From positions 868,001-932,000 of the forward strand of contig NW_026570243.1 in the NCBI RefSeq assembly GCF_019649055.1: a stretch of DNA of 64,000 nucleotides. The letters are read 5' to 3'. The notes beneath the pieces were generated by a model, which saw only the letters and a program-made list of their open reading frames with translations, made no database searches and was not told the DNA's origin. The DNA is from Paramacrobiotus metropolitanus. Taxonomy: Eukaryota > Tardigrada > Eutardigrada > Parachela > Macrobiotidae. A program made the translations under genes and the position numbers. Of the stretch, positions 31,307-41,815 are shown piece by piece (position 1 is the first letter of the stretch; every line of letters begins with the position of its first letter).

Positions 31307-32868
31307 GGAAGACCCGGAGACCATCGAGGAGCAAAGAAAGGCCATCAACTCCATGAAGCTCGGAGAGAACCTAACCGACGAGCAGCGACAAGTCTTACGG
31401 GACATCGCATGGGAGTATCGGTTGGTCTTCCCGACCTCGAAGCGACCCTACGGTGACGTCAAGGAAGTAACCCACGTCATTGATGTCCAGGGAGCGAAGC
31501 CCATCAAAATGAATCCGACCAGAACGAGTAGGAAGGGCCGCGAGTTCATCTCTAAGCACGTGCAAGAGATGCTGGACCAGGGCGTAATCGAACCCTCCGA
31601 CGCAGCATGGATCTTCTCCGTGGTCTTGGCAGCCAAGAAAAACCCGAACGGTTTCGTCGGAACTCGGTTCTGCATCAACTGCATTAAGTTGAACGCTGTA
31701 ACCAAGAAGAACAACTACCCCCTTCCTAACCCGGACGAACTACTGGACCAGTGCGCCGGAATGGAATACTACGGCTAGGTGGACTGCCAGTCCGGTTTTT
31801 GGCAAATCCCAATGGACAAAGCCTCAAAGGACATGACAACCTTCGTAACCCCGGAGGGCATGTACCGCTTTAACCGGATGCCGTTCGGAGTCTGTAACGG
31901 ACCCGCAACCTTCCAGATGCATGTCGATAAAATCATGGCAAAAGTCCGCAAGAAAGGTGTTTTTGCTTATATTGACGACATCGTCTTCTTCGGTCGGATC
32001 TTTGACGAATTCAAGGAAACCTTCCGAGCAACCCTGGACTGCCTACTAGAGGCCGGGTTCACCATCAAGCCCTCGAAATGTGAGGTCGGAACGAATAAGC
32101 TACCGTTTCTCGGACATGTCCTCAGCAAGGCCGGCGTCCAGACCGACGACAAAAAAGTAGCGGCCATTGCTCAGCACCAACCCGCGAGAACAGAACACCA
32201 ACTGCGGTCGTTCCTCGGGTTGGCCAACTATTACGGGAAATTAATCCGCAACTATGCTCAGAGGGCATCAAAGATGTACGAACTCCTTCGGAAAACGAAT
32301 TCTATCCGGACAGACTGGACGGATGAACATACCGCGGAGTTCAACGGCATCAAACAGGCTTTAACTACAGCCCCGGTACTCGCAAAGTTCGACCCGTCCA
32401 AGAAGACGGTAATCGAATGCGATGCCAGTGGAGCCGGACTTGGCGCGGTGTTGTCACAAGAAGACCACCCAGTAGCTTTCGCCAGCCGAGTACTCCACGG
32501 AGCCGAAAAGAACTACGGAGTCACCGAATGAGAATGCTTAGCCGTAGTTTGGGCCGTCCAGAAGTTCAAACACTTCATCGACCATGGACCCTTCACCGTC
32601 AGAACGGACCATCAAGCCTTGCAGAACTTGATGCGCTGTGAGTCCAATAGATTCGGCATCAACCCCCGGTTAACACGGTGCGCATTGGCTCTGCAAGGCA
32701 AGGATATCACCATTGAGTAAAACCCGGAGTCTTCTGCGATAACGCGAATGCTCTCTCTCGATGGCCGTTGGGACGACCCGACGATAACGACCCTCACGAA
32801 AAACTCGACCAGGTACCCAACTTCGAAGACTTCAAAGACGAGATCCAAGTAAAATCTCTAACCAGTAA
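31143..32868 (+). pseudogene. Reverse transcriptase and RNase H, element B
   Basis: The RT begins near 31380 (LTDEQRQVLRDIAWEY). Recognisable blocks are GVIEPSDAAW, RFCINCIKLNAVTKKNNYPLP, QSGFWQIPM, MPFGVCNGPATFQ and the catalytic FAYIDDIVFF (YIDD codons at 31968-31979), then PFLGHVLSKAGV and LRSFLGLANYYGKLIRNYA. RNase H follows with IECDASGAGLGAVLSQ and RTDHQALQNLM. The final NANALSRWP (near 32745) matches the usual NADALSR segment. The breaks are TAG at 31776-31778, TGA at 32529-32531, TAA at 32718-32720 and a frameshift before NANALSRWP. The family is Ty3/Gypsy. It is catalytically dead as it stands. Confidence 0.92.
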
Positions 32869-32871
32869 TGC

Positions 32872-33612
32872 CAGGATAGTGCCATATTCCTTAAAAATTG
32901 ATATCAGTATCACTGGGTAGAATAAAATCTATACTATTCAAATAAATTTTTTGTTTTCCGGTAAGTATTACCAGTTTTTTGTAAAAGTTGTGTAAAGTTA
33001 GTATGGAAAAACGTTCGGTGGCGTCTTGCCGCGCACATCAGAAATGCCGCCCATCGCGCATCTGAGATACCGATCTTCACTTCAAATCTGAGCGCTGGCC
33101 TTCCTGTACGGCAGGTACATTATAGCGACAAACCAAAAATTTTTGTTTTTGACTTACATAAAGCGCCGACGGATTATTATTATCTTCAAAATTTTTTGAG
33201 TCTAGACATCTCTGAATTTAATTTTTTTGGTTCGTAGAAACAGAAACAAAACGATATGTCTTGACTCAGAAAGTAAGCCGCTCGATGCTCGGTAGATGCA
33301 GCTCACTTCACTTCAGCTTGCACTGAATCCGCATATGATCTGCTAACTGATAACCATGTGATACAGCATATCCGCGATCCGCGTTTGAAGTGAAGATCGG
33401 TATCTCGGATGCGCGATGGGCGGCATTTCTGATGTGCGCGGCTAGACGTCACCGAACGTTTTCCCATACTAACTTTACACAACTTTTACAAAAAACTGGT
33501 AATAGTTACCGGAAAACAAAAAATTTATTTAAATAGTATAGATTTTATGTATTCTACCCAGTGATACTGATAGCAATTTTTGAGGAATATGGCACTATCC
33601 TGGCATTACTGG
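32872..33612. mobile_element. Harbinger-like MITE inserted in pol of element B
   Basis: This 741-bp palindromic element has arms beginning CCAGTAATGCCAGGATAGTG at both ends and inverted similarity over more than 250 bp. TAA flanks both ends (32869-32871, 33613-33615), a 3-bp TWA target duplication as in PIF/Harbinger. It has no coding capacity. It lies between the RNase H and integrase regions. A related core lies at 55826-56587. Confidence 0.85.
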
Positions 33613-34395
33613 TAAGGGTACAACGGAAGGTTCAGAAGGAGAAAAGCCGAAGAAACCCTAACAAAGTATGGTCCCTTCGAGCGGTCGGATGGAAGCAGAC
33701 CACCAGAATGCGTCGCCCAGTCCCGAAGAACACCCCGCTCCCCGGATGCAAAGTCATCTCCGACTGGAATGAACTTGCAACCGCAGACGTACGCATAATT
33801 AACGTCGTCGTACCGGACGATCCGGGCTCACAAGGCGAGTCGAGGGTCGGAACCGCAAGGGTACGAGTAACCGGAACAGCCGGATCGGAGGCTTCGGGTT
33901 CACAAGGCGAACCCGAGGAAGAAGAAGAAAAACCAGTGAAGTCCAATAAGGAGCTACGCAGACTGCAACTCCGGGACCCTCACCTCCGGAAACTGATCGA
34001 TGAAATGGAAAATCAAGATCAGCTGGACCATAAGTCCCGGCTACTGGAACATTACCAGATGAGCGGCGGGGTACTATACCGGCTGACCACCCATAACACC
34101 AAACTGGAACGGCGGTTCGTGGTCCTGCTCTTCATGCCGAAAGGCATCATTCTGGCACTTCACGATGGAAAGACCGGCAATCATTTCGGCCGCGAAAGGA
34201 AGACGTCGTCGCGGTGGATCGCTGTAAGCACCACCCTAGCAACAAACGCCGCCGGATAACCCGGTCCTACGGTCAAAAGCGACCGGTAGAAGCCCCGGAT
34301 AGCAACATTGCATCGGCGCCAGACCCCCATGAGGGTCGGCCCGCTCGCAACACGCGGGCCCAGAAGGCTAACTTAGCCGAAGAAGTCTGAAGAAG
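33613..34395 (+). pseudogene. Integrase remnant, element B
   Basis: After the MITE the coding frame resumes with a charged linker and then ELRRLQLRDPHLRKLIDEM...GGVLYRL and HDGKTGNHFG (near 34160-34190), which matches the HH part of the integrase zinc-binding domain. A frameshift follows, and the other frame gives CKHHPSNKRRR. No D,D-35-E catalytic core can be found between here and the next ORF, so the core seems to be deleted. Confidence 0.65.
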
Positions 34396-35069
34396 TGGCG
34401 AAAGACCCTCGGCAACCGGACTTAACGTCGGTGCAGGATCCCAATAAGGGTCGGCCCGGCAAACCAAGCCCGGCCGCCGAGCCTGAACCGGAGAAACCGA
34501 AGGGCAAACGAGGCCGACCAAGGAAGAAGCCTCCGTCGGACTCCAAAACACAAGCCCTGCAGGAACTGCAGAAGCAGGCCATCATAGAAGATGAAATCGC
34601 GGCTACACCGGGGCAACCGATGGACTTAGCAAAATTAGCCGAGGCTACCCAGGATAAGCCGGAGGATAAAGCCAAGAAGCCTAAGGTTACCTCGAAGAAG
34701 CCGAAGGAGCCCAAAGAACCGAAGGAAAAGCCGGCCAAAGAGATGAAACCGGTGAAGAAGCGGGAAAAGAAGCAACCCGACACACCGGCCCCGGCCGATT
34801 CAGCTAAAGAACAAGCCGAACCCTCGGTCACAACGACCAATGATAAGGCTGAGCCCCCGGTCCCGAAGCGAAAGTACGGGACGGCGAAGCAGCCTAAGTT
34901 AACGGCTCAGGAGGTACTTGAGGAGGCTCAAGTAGCCGAAGACGAAGCCCGCAAGGACATCCTGGAGAGAATCACCGAAGGAAGGGCTGAGCCGAAGCCG
35001 AAATCAACGAAGAAATCCAAAACAGCAAAACCCACCACACCACAAACAGAAAATAGGGCCCATAGATAA
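34395..35069 (+). CDS. Lys/Pro-rich AT-hook protein, element B
   Basis: This ORF of 224 codons from an ATG is intact. Residues 36-46 read KGKRGRPRKKP, a classic AT-hook core (RGRPRK) that binds the minor groove of AT-rich DNA. The rest is rich in K, P, E and A (PKEPKEPKEKP) and disordered. Because it follows the integrase remnant, it may be the integrase tail or a separate chromatin-tethering protein. The tethering role is inference. Confidence 0.6.
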   Translation: MAKDPRQPDLTSVQDPNKGRPGKPSPAAEPEPEKPKGKRGRPRKKPPSDSKTQALQELQKQAIIEDEIAATPGQPMDLAKLAEATQDKPEDKAKKPKVTSKKPKEPKEPKEKPAKEMKPVKKREKKQPDTPAPADSAKEQAEPSVTTTNDKAEPPVPKRKYGTAKQPKLTAQEVLEEAQVAEDEARKDILERITEGRAEPKPKSTKKSKTAKPTTPQTENRAHR

Positions 35070-35245
35070 CTTAGATTCAGTTAGGGTTTCTTCGGCTTTT
35101 CGAACTAGTTAAGTTAAGAATGGACCTTTGGTGTCGGAATGGAACCTCTTCAGTTGTGCATGGAATCTTCAGTTGAATTTAACCCCAAGGAAATGCGGCT
35201 CGCTAACAAGCATTTATTTCCTTATCTCAGTAGCCTCCAATAACG

Positions 35246-35670
35246 ATGTTTGACCGACGACGAGATCCTCCATCAAGTAGAAGTGGGAGCAGCCGACGCG
35301 ACAACCGACGATCACAACCATACCCGCCTGATCGGTCGGGCTCCCGTGCCGACACAGGCTCGGCTACCCAGACGCCAACCCCACAGGTAATAAACCCGCA
35401 TGCGAACATAGCGGCAGATTCTTTTGCAGGTTTAACGGTCGGTCACGGACGGTAACTCAGCCCCGGACAATCCCCCTGCAGACCTTGCCACCGGGCACTA
35501 TGCTCGATGAAACTGCACTTTTGGTGAATGTGAGCGCGGCCACCGGTCAGAACGCACCGGCAGTACCGATCGGCCCAATAGGCCAGATCCGCCCGCCACT
35601 TCTACCGGGACCATTTATCCCCGGACCAGTTCTGCCACAAGCATCCAGCAGGTCCCAACAGGGCCGCTGA
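35246..35670 (+). pseudogene. Short ORFs before the 431-codon accessory ORF
   Basis: Two frames, 35246-35455 (Arg/Ser-rich, RRDPPSSRSGSSRRD) and 35485-35670 (Pro/Gly/Ile-rich), have no known domain. The second ends in TGA, which overlaps the next ATG as TGATG. A CAACA-loop hairpin (35651-35665) stands 2 nt before that stop codon. Confidence 0.4.
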
Positions 35671-36965
35671 TGACTCAAGCCGGGATGAACTTTCCGTCGA
35701 ACCAAATGTTCGCAATGTTCACCCAATGGTGTAACCAGATGGGCATGAACCAGCCACAAGGCGGCTTGGTCGGCCCAGTGGGACACTTTCCGGTAACCGG
35801 ACAGATGCACCCCTCAGGAGCCCCGCCACAGCCGATTTTACCGGCAGGGCCACGTCAGGACGGCACAAATATGCCTCCGGTGGTCTCGGCGACGGCTCAG
35901 CCCGACCGGCGACGGACACCATCACCGTTTACCCGGTACTATGAAGACGGAACGAAAGCTTTTTCGGTTCAACTCCTGAAGCGACCGAAGCCTACCACCC
36001 CAACGACGGAAGCAGCCCCGGCTAAGCCTACAGCCGGACCTTCGGCAACCGCAATTACGGTTGAACCGATTTTTGCTGCATCCTTGGTTGGATCTCGACG
36101 ACAGATCCGACCCTCGGAAGAGCTCCAATTAGGGCTCATGGAGGCAGAAAGTGAACACACCGTCCTTCAGAATAGGACTGCGGCCCTCCGAATCGAGGAT
36201 CCAAACTTCGCGCAGGAGTTGACCAGGCTGATTGATGAGATCAAACCCCTGGAGCAACACATCCGGGATATAAGAGCCATACTCCGAGCTCGTCAATCGA
36301 CTTCAGAGACACCCGCTTCTGAGAGAAGGCCGGCCGTAGCAACCGCAACTATGGGGGCTTCGGCTGGATCGACCAACCCTCTGAGCCTGCCTCCAACAAC
36401 AACGGCAAGTCGTAACCCGCCAGAACCTTCGGCACCGGCTGACACAGCGGATGACCGAAGAGGCGACCCGTCTCAACTCCAGCTCCATGCCACAATTCGT
36501 GAAGCGGATCGGTTGGCGGCATACTTGTGCCAGGAACAACGAGGAACGTCCCAGAATGAGCCACGGTACCTTGACCAGGAACTGGTCATCAACAACTTGG
36601 TCCATGACTTATATATCCTACGAAGATCAGTCGACGTCACCAACCCGACTGCCGACCAACTCCAGCAGTTCCGTGCTGCCTTCTGGAACACCCGGAAGCT
36701 TTTTGGTAAGCACCCAAGAGCCCAGTCACCGGAGATTCCTCGACCGGGATCCCCGCGCCCTGGCCACTATACACAACAAGAAATTTTGGCAGACGTGTGG
36801 CGTATATGGGAACGAGGGACGGAGCTCTACACAAGACTGAAGCAACAATACCGCTCTCTCCCAAGTAACGACCACGAAGAGCCGGACGAGCTCCGTGACC
36901 TGATAGAACATGTCCGAGGGAACCTCCGCCAGGTCAGCAAGTTGACCCGAGAGGAATCCCAGTAG
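35670..36965 (+). CDS. Accessory ORF of element B, 431 codons
   Basis: The ORF is intact from an ATG that overlaps the previous stop. The N-terminal 150 residues are P/G/Q-rich. Residues about 150-215 are helical and acidic (LMEAESEHTVLQNRTAALRIE). A Pro/Thr linker follows, then another helical domain (about 265-430; LDQELVINNLVHDLYILRRS; EILADVWRIWERGTELYTRLK). There are no membrane segments or signal peptide, so it is not an envelope gene. No family was recognised. Survival of a 1.3-kb ORF in an element this decayed is notable. Confidence 0.55.
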   Translation: MTQAGMNFPSNQMFAMFTQWCNQMGMNQPQGGLVGPVGHFPVTGQMHPSGAPPQPILPAGPRQDGTNMPPVVSATAQPDRRRTPSPFTRYYEDGTKAFSVQLLKRPKPTTPTTEAAPAKPTAGPSATAITVEPIFAASLVGSRRQIRPSEELQLGLMEAESEHTVLQNRTAALRIEDPNFAQELTRLIDEIKPLEQHIRDIRAILRARQSTSETPASERRPAVATATMGASAGSTNPLSLPPTTTASRNPPEPSAPADTADDRRGDPSQLQLHATIREADRLAAYLCQEQRGTSQNEPRYLDQELVINNLVHDLYILRRSVDVTNPTADQLQQFRAAFWNTRKLFGKHPRAQSPEIPRPGSPRPGHYTQQEILADVWRIWERGTELYTRLKQQYRSLPSNDHEEPDELRDLIEHVRGNLRQVSKLTREESQ

Positions 36966-37309
36966 GCCCCCGTAACCGATGGCGGTTGGAAGGAGCGGTA
37001 GCGGAACTCCAACAGCAGGTGGCTGCGTACAACTTGACCCAGGAGGCCGGACCGCACGGATAGGCAGCCGGCCTCGTAGCCCGTTTGGCAAACGACCAAG
37101 CCCGGGATAGAGTTGAGTTGTGGGAACGGATTAACCGGACGACGACCCTGGGAGAAGGAATTATAGCTATGCTCATCACACGCCGTGACCAAGCCCGCAA
37201 CCTTGGTGGCCACGAGCCACATTACCAGTCACGGACTCGATAGTCGACGTCCGCAGCCCCGGCTAAAACATCAGAATCCACAAGACTCGCCACTCCATCC
37301 GGAGAACCC
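36966..37309 (+). other. Short gap between accessory ORFs of element B
   Basis: Fragments of P/S-rich coding sequence in shifting frames; no continuous gene. Probably decayed coding sequence. Confidence 0.4.
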
Positions 37310-38227
37310 GTGGACGTGCCACCCTTGGAGGGTGAAGAAGCAAATCTTGGGCTTTCGACCATGGAGCGAGAGGCTTATGCACGGACACGGGACTTGATCC
37401 CGGAGAAGCCGAGTACCAGCAAAGCACCTTGGCCAACAACACTACCGATACCCCCAACAGGTGGTTCGGCCCGGCCAAAACGAACAGAACAGGTGCTAGT
37501 CATCCGGCGACCATAAACTCAGCAGGATGACCCGGAGAGAACCCCGGATGGAAGGGCTATCCATCAACCCGGAGGCCCTGATTCACCTAAGTTCGCTCGG
37601 AAACCCAGATCGAAGGACAGAGAAGAGGACAGCGGCCCAAGAAGGCGGCTATTCAGTTCACCACCCCCACCTGTTCGAACCCTCGAACAACTTCAAGAGT
37701 TCATGATGCGAGACACAGCTTCGGACCCGGCACCGGCACCCTCGGGAGATAGCCACAAGACGGCTCATCAGCCCAGGGTAGTAATCCGAAAGGTTAAGCC
37801 AGTGCTGGAACCTACGGAACGAGAAGCCTTAGCCTACCACAACCAGTTGGTAGAACAGATTAAGCAGGCCGAATTCTACCGCGTCCTTCAAGAAGGCGAG
37901 CTCACTGGTAGACAACTCCGCGGGCCGATGTCTTCGAGGGACCAGATTAGCATCACCCAGCGGATAGTTGACCGAACAGCCGACCGGGCCACCCTCCTAC
38001 GCAGGCTGCTAGCACTCAGGAGCGGAATGCAGGTACTTCGCCAGCAGAAGTTACGGAGGATGATACTCGAATACGCACAGCTGCTAAGGAACCCAAGGAT
38101 CAACCCGGCCGTATACATACGCGAGCCACCCATGGAGCCCGGTCAACCCAAATCGGACTTCATTAAGGAGACCATGTCCGACCATTCGGACGAGGAAGAC
38201 CCTCAGCATGTTCACACCGGACAGTGA
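37310..38227 (+). pseudogene. Accessory ORF of element B with one in-frame stop
   Basis: One frame runs from about 37310 to 38227 with TAA at 37514-37516. The second part is basic and helical (KVKPVLEPTEREALAYHNQLVEQIK; RATLLRRLLALRSGMQVLRQQ), and the C-terminus is acidic and His-rich. The function is unknown. Confidence 0.5.
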
Positions 38228-38249
38228 CATGGGCGATGAAAAACAGTGG

Positions 38250-38355
38250 CAGTTAGCGGATGCTCGGACAACATCCCGGCTGTTAGCGGATGTTAGCGGA
38301 TCCCGCCTGTTAGCGGATGCTCGGACAACATCCCGGCTGTTAGCGGATGCTCATC
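38250..38355 (+). repeat. Minisatellite GTTAGCGGATG
   Basis: GTTAGCGGATGCTCGGACAA units and shortened forms (GTTAGCGGAT) recur about five times. They fall in a frame with no other function evident. Confidence 0.75.
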
Positions 38356-38580
38356 AGAGACCGTGTCGGCAACACCGACTGGTAGACGGAGCAGATCCCC
38401 GGTTAAACAGGTGTCTCCAACTAGAGCCATGTCCCAGCCTAACCGGATGCCGAGCATGAACCCTATTCAACCCCCGCCACCGAGGTTTTCCCCAAGACGG
38501 AACCCTCGGGAGGCTTCACCGGAACGAATGGACACTTTGTCCCCGGCAAAACCGGAGACAACGGCAAAGAACCCGGCAGC

Positions 38581-39318
38581 ATGGCCTCGGTACCGGACAT
38601 AGCAGCTGAAGTAACGGTCGAAAGCGGGTCACAACCAGTTGTGCAACCCCAATTAGGGCCCCTGGTTCGTAACGAAGGGTACCGGCAGTACCATAATGAC
38701 CCGGCTATGGATCCCATTAAGGACCCTACAATCACCGAACGGGATGATTGCATTAACCGAGCTGCCAGTGCTGAGCCTAACTATTTCAACGCTCTCAAAA
38801 ATCGCCGAGGCAACTTGCCCGATAACGATTCCAACGATACCATTCGGGAATACCACAACTTGACCGAACGAATGAAGGAAATAGTGCAGCAGATAGGTGA
38901 TGACTATGGAAAGAAGCGAGCCCCGGGAGAAATCCCGGCGCCTCATCCCATCGCACCCTCACCGGTCACCGGAGAAGAAACCCCTAAACCCACGACATCC
39001 CATAAGGTGTCCGTGGTATCATCAAAAAGGATGATTCAGCCGGCCCGAGAGCCCTCTGTCGACGAGATCCGTCGATGGGCCGAAGGGAAGCCTCCAATAG
39101 AGGCACCCAAGGCCAAGCCAAAGGAAGAACAGCCTCGGGACGAAAGGACCCCGCTGCTTCAGATGATGATTGACAACTCCAACCGGAAGGAAGCCGGAAA
39201 GGCCGAACCGAAGAATAAACCGGAACCACGGGAGGCGGAGATGAGATCACCTTCACCGGAAATCCCACCGAGGGCCCTAGACGAGTCTGACGGATGTCAG
39301 AGCCACGATCTACCGTAA
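38581..39318 (+). CDS. Accessory ORF of element B, 245 codons
   Basis: The ORF is intact from an ATG. The N-terminal half is helical and charged (TIREYHNLTERMKEIVQQIG), and the C-terminal half is rich in P, E, K and S and disordered. It contains a CAATA-loop hairpin in the frame that encodes KPPIEA (39090-39104). No family was recognised. Confidence 0.5.
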   Translation: MASVPDIAAEVTVESGSQPVVQPQLGPLVRNEGYRQYHNDPAMDPIKDPTITERDDCINRAASAEPNYFNALKNRRGNLPDNDSNDTIREYHNLTERMKEIVQQIGDDYGKKRAPGEIPAPHPIAPSPVTGEETPKPTTSHKVSVVSSKRMIQPAREPSVDEIRRWAEGKPPIEAPKAKPKEEQPRDERTPLLQMMIDNSNRKEAGKAEPKNKPEPREAEMRSPSPEIPPRALDESDGCQSHDLP

Positions 39319-39364
39319 TGCGCGAGGCTCAACTCGACTTCAGATCGCCCGGTTTCTCAACGTA

Positions 39365-41131
39365 ATGTACACCTACGGGGACAAGCCCCGGGGCGAAGCC
39401 GAGATTGAAGCAATCCAGACGGCAATCGCCCCAATCCTACATCAGATGGTCAGGGATAGAGAGCTGCAGACTACCAATGTGCAGCGCGGACAATATCTAC
39501 GGTACACCGTACCTGACTTTATCCCCCTGGCAAGACGAAGGGAATTGAAGCTTCGGATCTCATACGTCCATAACAAGAATAGGGACTGTGCCGGAGACGA
39601 ACCTCAGGCCAGACCAGTGGAATCGCGAGCGGCCCAGGCGAGGGTCTGGCTGGAACTTGCCAGATCAACAGCAGCCTCCGCGGGTAGCCGATTCCCCCAT
39701 GACCGACCCAGGGCACCCGGAGATTCGAAGGGCTACGAGGTGATGGGACCCTCGACCCGGGAATCGGCTAATAAGCAATCTAAGCACGCGGTGCGGGATA
39801 AGAGGGGTAAATTCATCAAGGACACACAGTCAGCTTCCCCGGCATCGCAGCCTACCTCCCCGATGGACTTGTCGGCTTCGCAGGCTGGAACCTCAAAAAG
39901 GGGCCAGTCTACGACTAAGAAGCGCAAGGATAAGGGCCGGACATCTCGGAATCAGCAGTCCCTCGAGGAGGAGGAAGATTCTTCCTCGGAGAATGATGAC
40001 GCCGAGTCGGAACAGGACTCCGACAAAGCCGATAAATCGGAAGGCGAAGATGACGATGATGATGATAAAGGGAAGCCGCCAACAGCGGCACCCCAGGATG
40101 GAAACTTGGAGGAACCGGACCAACCAGAGGATCCTCCGGCGGAAAACCAGGATGAACCGATGGATGGGGAGAATGCTGGCCAGAGTGCCCCTTCCCACCA
40201 ACAGAACCCGGGTCAGCTCAACCAGCAAAAGCTTTGGGAACGAACACCCAGCCCACCGAGGGATCAACTGCTTATGATGTGGCACCAAGACACAGCGCAA
40301 GTTCTACCACGGGAGATCCCAGCGAAGCCCATATTACGGGTTCCTCGACCGAAACAACCGGCGACGATGCGAGCGGCTAAACCGAAGTTTAAGCCTCGGA
40401 TCTCGGACACCGATGAAGGTTGGGTGCACGTACATGCTGCACTCAAGGCGCTATCTTGGTCTGGCCCACTGTACGCAACCCCGGACTTGGCTTACCAACT
40501 GTTAAAGCAATGGCGCGTCGATAAGGACGGAAGCTGGTTCGACCTTAGCCTCGACAGAGTCAAGAAATACTGTCGGTTGGCTTACGAAACAGGCGCCATC
40601 CTCCGAGTCTACACCCATACTGGAAGGCCATATTAGGTCTTCCCGAGGGAGAAGCAAGACCCAGCACCCCGGACTTACCTTGGATGGCGAGATGCAATCA
40701 TCGCCTGCTTGCGGACGGATCGATACCCGGACGGATTAACTCGCCGGGAGATCCTGAGCCACCTAATTGGTCGGTTCGAATTTATCCGGATGTCCGCCCG
40801 ACCTCAATTGGAAGATGATCTGTATCGACCAGTCCGAAGAAAGCAGATCAACCTGTACCACCTTACGGACGAACTGGAATACGTTCTGGTACAGGCCTGC
40901 CGGCAGAAAGCCTTGGAATGAGTGAGGCCTACAAGACGCCCACGCAGCGCTTCTCCGTCTTCCACTTACCTACAGACTTCGGCCAACACTTGCCTAAGAC
41001 CCGGTCCAGCTCGGAGAGCCCAAGTAAGGCTTTACCCGGCTGCCCGGGCCAAAGAGTCCAAGAAACGGTTAGCACGGGCGAAATTCATCAACCCTGCCGA
41101 CGTGCCGGAGGAAGCCCGGAAAGTGACTTGA
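39365..41131 (+). pseudogene. Winged-helix-like accessory protein of element B
   Basis: The frame is open from the ATG at 39365, interrupted by TAG at 40634-40636 and TGA at 40919-40921. The N-terminal domain is about 100 residues. A central disordered segment carries an acidic run (KSEGEDDDDDDKG). The C-terminal half has two similar helical modules, GWVHVHAALKALSWSG...YQLLKQWRV and GWRDAIIACLRTDRYPDGLTRREILSHL, whose spacing resembles winged-helix repeats. The second module has a clear homologue in element C (RYPDG...LTRGEM). It may bind nucleic acid; this is inferred from fold-like patterns only. Confidence 0.6.
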
Positions 41132-41374
41132 AAGTGAAGTCACCCGAGGCTCCTTGCCCAATAGGCGAGGATAGATAGCCTCTACAACGGGAATGTTTTC
41201 TAGCCAAACAGGCTGGAAGGAAACAACTTGGAACGGAAGAGAACCGACCGTACCCGACCGTAGTATTTGTCTAACCGTAGAACGTAGAACCCAATAGGTT
41301 TACGTAAAACCTAAAAGGTTTAAAAATAACTTAATAAAATTTAAGTTTGACCATAGCCTCAGCCACAGCCTCGG
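41132..41374 (+). other. Spacer with CAATA hairpins, element B
   Basis: This non-coding gap contains two strong hairpins, at 41152-41170 (7 bp) and 41283-41304 (5 bp plus 3 bp around a bulge), and a related TAAAA-loop hairpin at 41307-41321. Confidence 0.6.
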
Positions 41375-41815
41375 ATGGAAGCCTACAACCCGGAATGCCA
41401 GACGTGCCGGGCCAACAACGATTCACCGCGGACCCTCTTACCTTGCGCGGACTGCTTGCTACGGAACCTCGATAAACAAGCCGAGGACAACAGGGCTCAC
41501 CGACGGGACCAGGCTGTGGCCTTCTACCTTCAAGGCGTGACTGGAAACTTGAGCGCATACACCCATTTGGTCAGCACTAGCCGGCTCCTAGACCAGTTGC
41601 ACTCACAAGAGTTGTTGCATTTGTGGGACATGCAGCGCCACCGTCGCGTTCGACAGGAACCCGGGTGGCGTAACACCCTACCGGTCCCGGAGAATCTCAA
41701 GCTGGTTCAGGTCCGTGAAGCACGCCGAGAAAGTGAGCGTGAAGAAGAGCGACGGGAACTTGCGGCAGTCGAACGGCAAATCGCCGCAGACAGCGAGAAC
41801 ATGAGGAGCGGATGA
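41375..41815 (+). CDS. Small CxxC protein of element B
   Basis: The ORF is 146 codons, intact. Residues 8-27 contain CQTC and CADC separated by about 12 residues, like a zinc ribbon. The rest is helical with a very acidic/basic C-terminus (RESEREEERRELAAVE). A segment around AVAFYLQGVTGNL...QEPGW has a decayed homologue in element C (52430-52620). The stop overlaps the next start as ATGA. Confidence 0.6.
   Translation: MEAYNPECQTCRANNDSPRTLLPCADCLLRNLDKQAEDNRAHRRDQAVAFYLQGVTGNLSAYTHLVSTSRLLDQLHSQELLHLWDMQRHRRVRQEPGWRNTLPVPENLKLVQVREARRESEREEERRELAAVERQIAADSENMRSG

Noticed and set aside
26565-40636. In-frame TAG codons in element B (26565, 28629, 31776, 40634) as programmed readthrough sites
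   Set aside because: TGA and TAA codons interrupt the same frames just as often, and frameshifts are also present, so decay is the simpler explanation.
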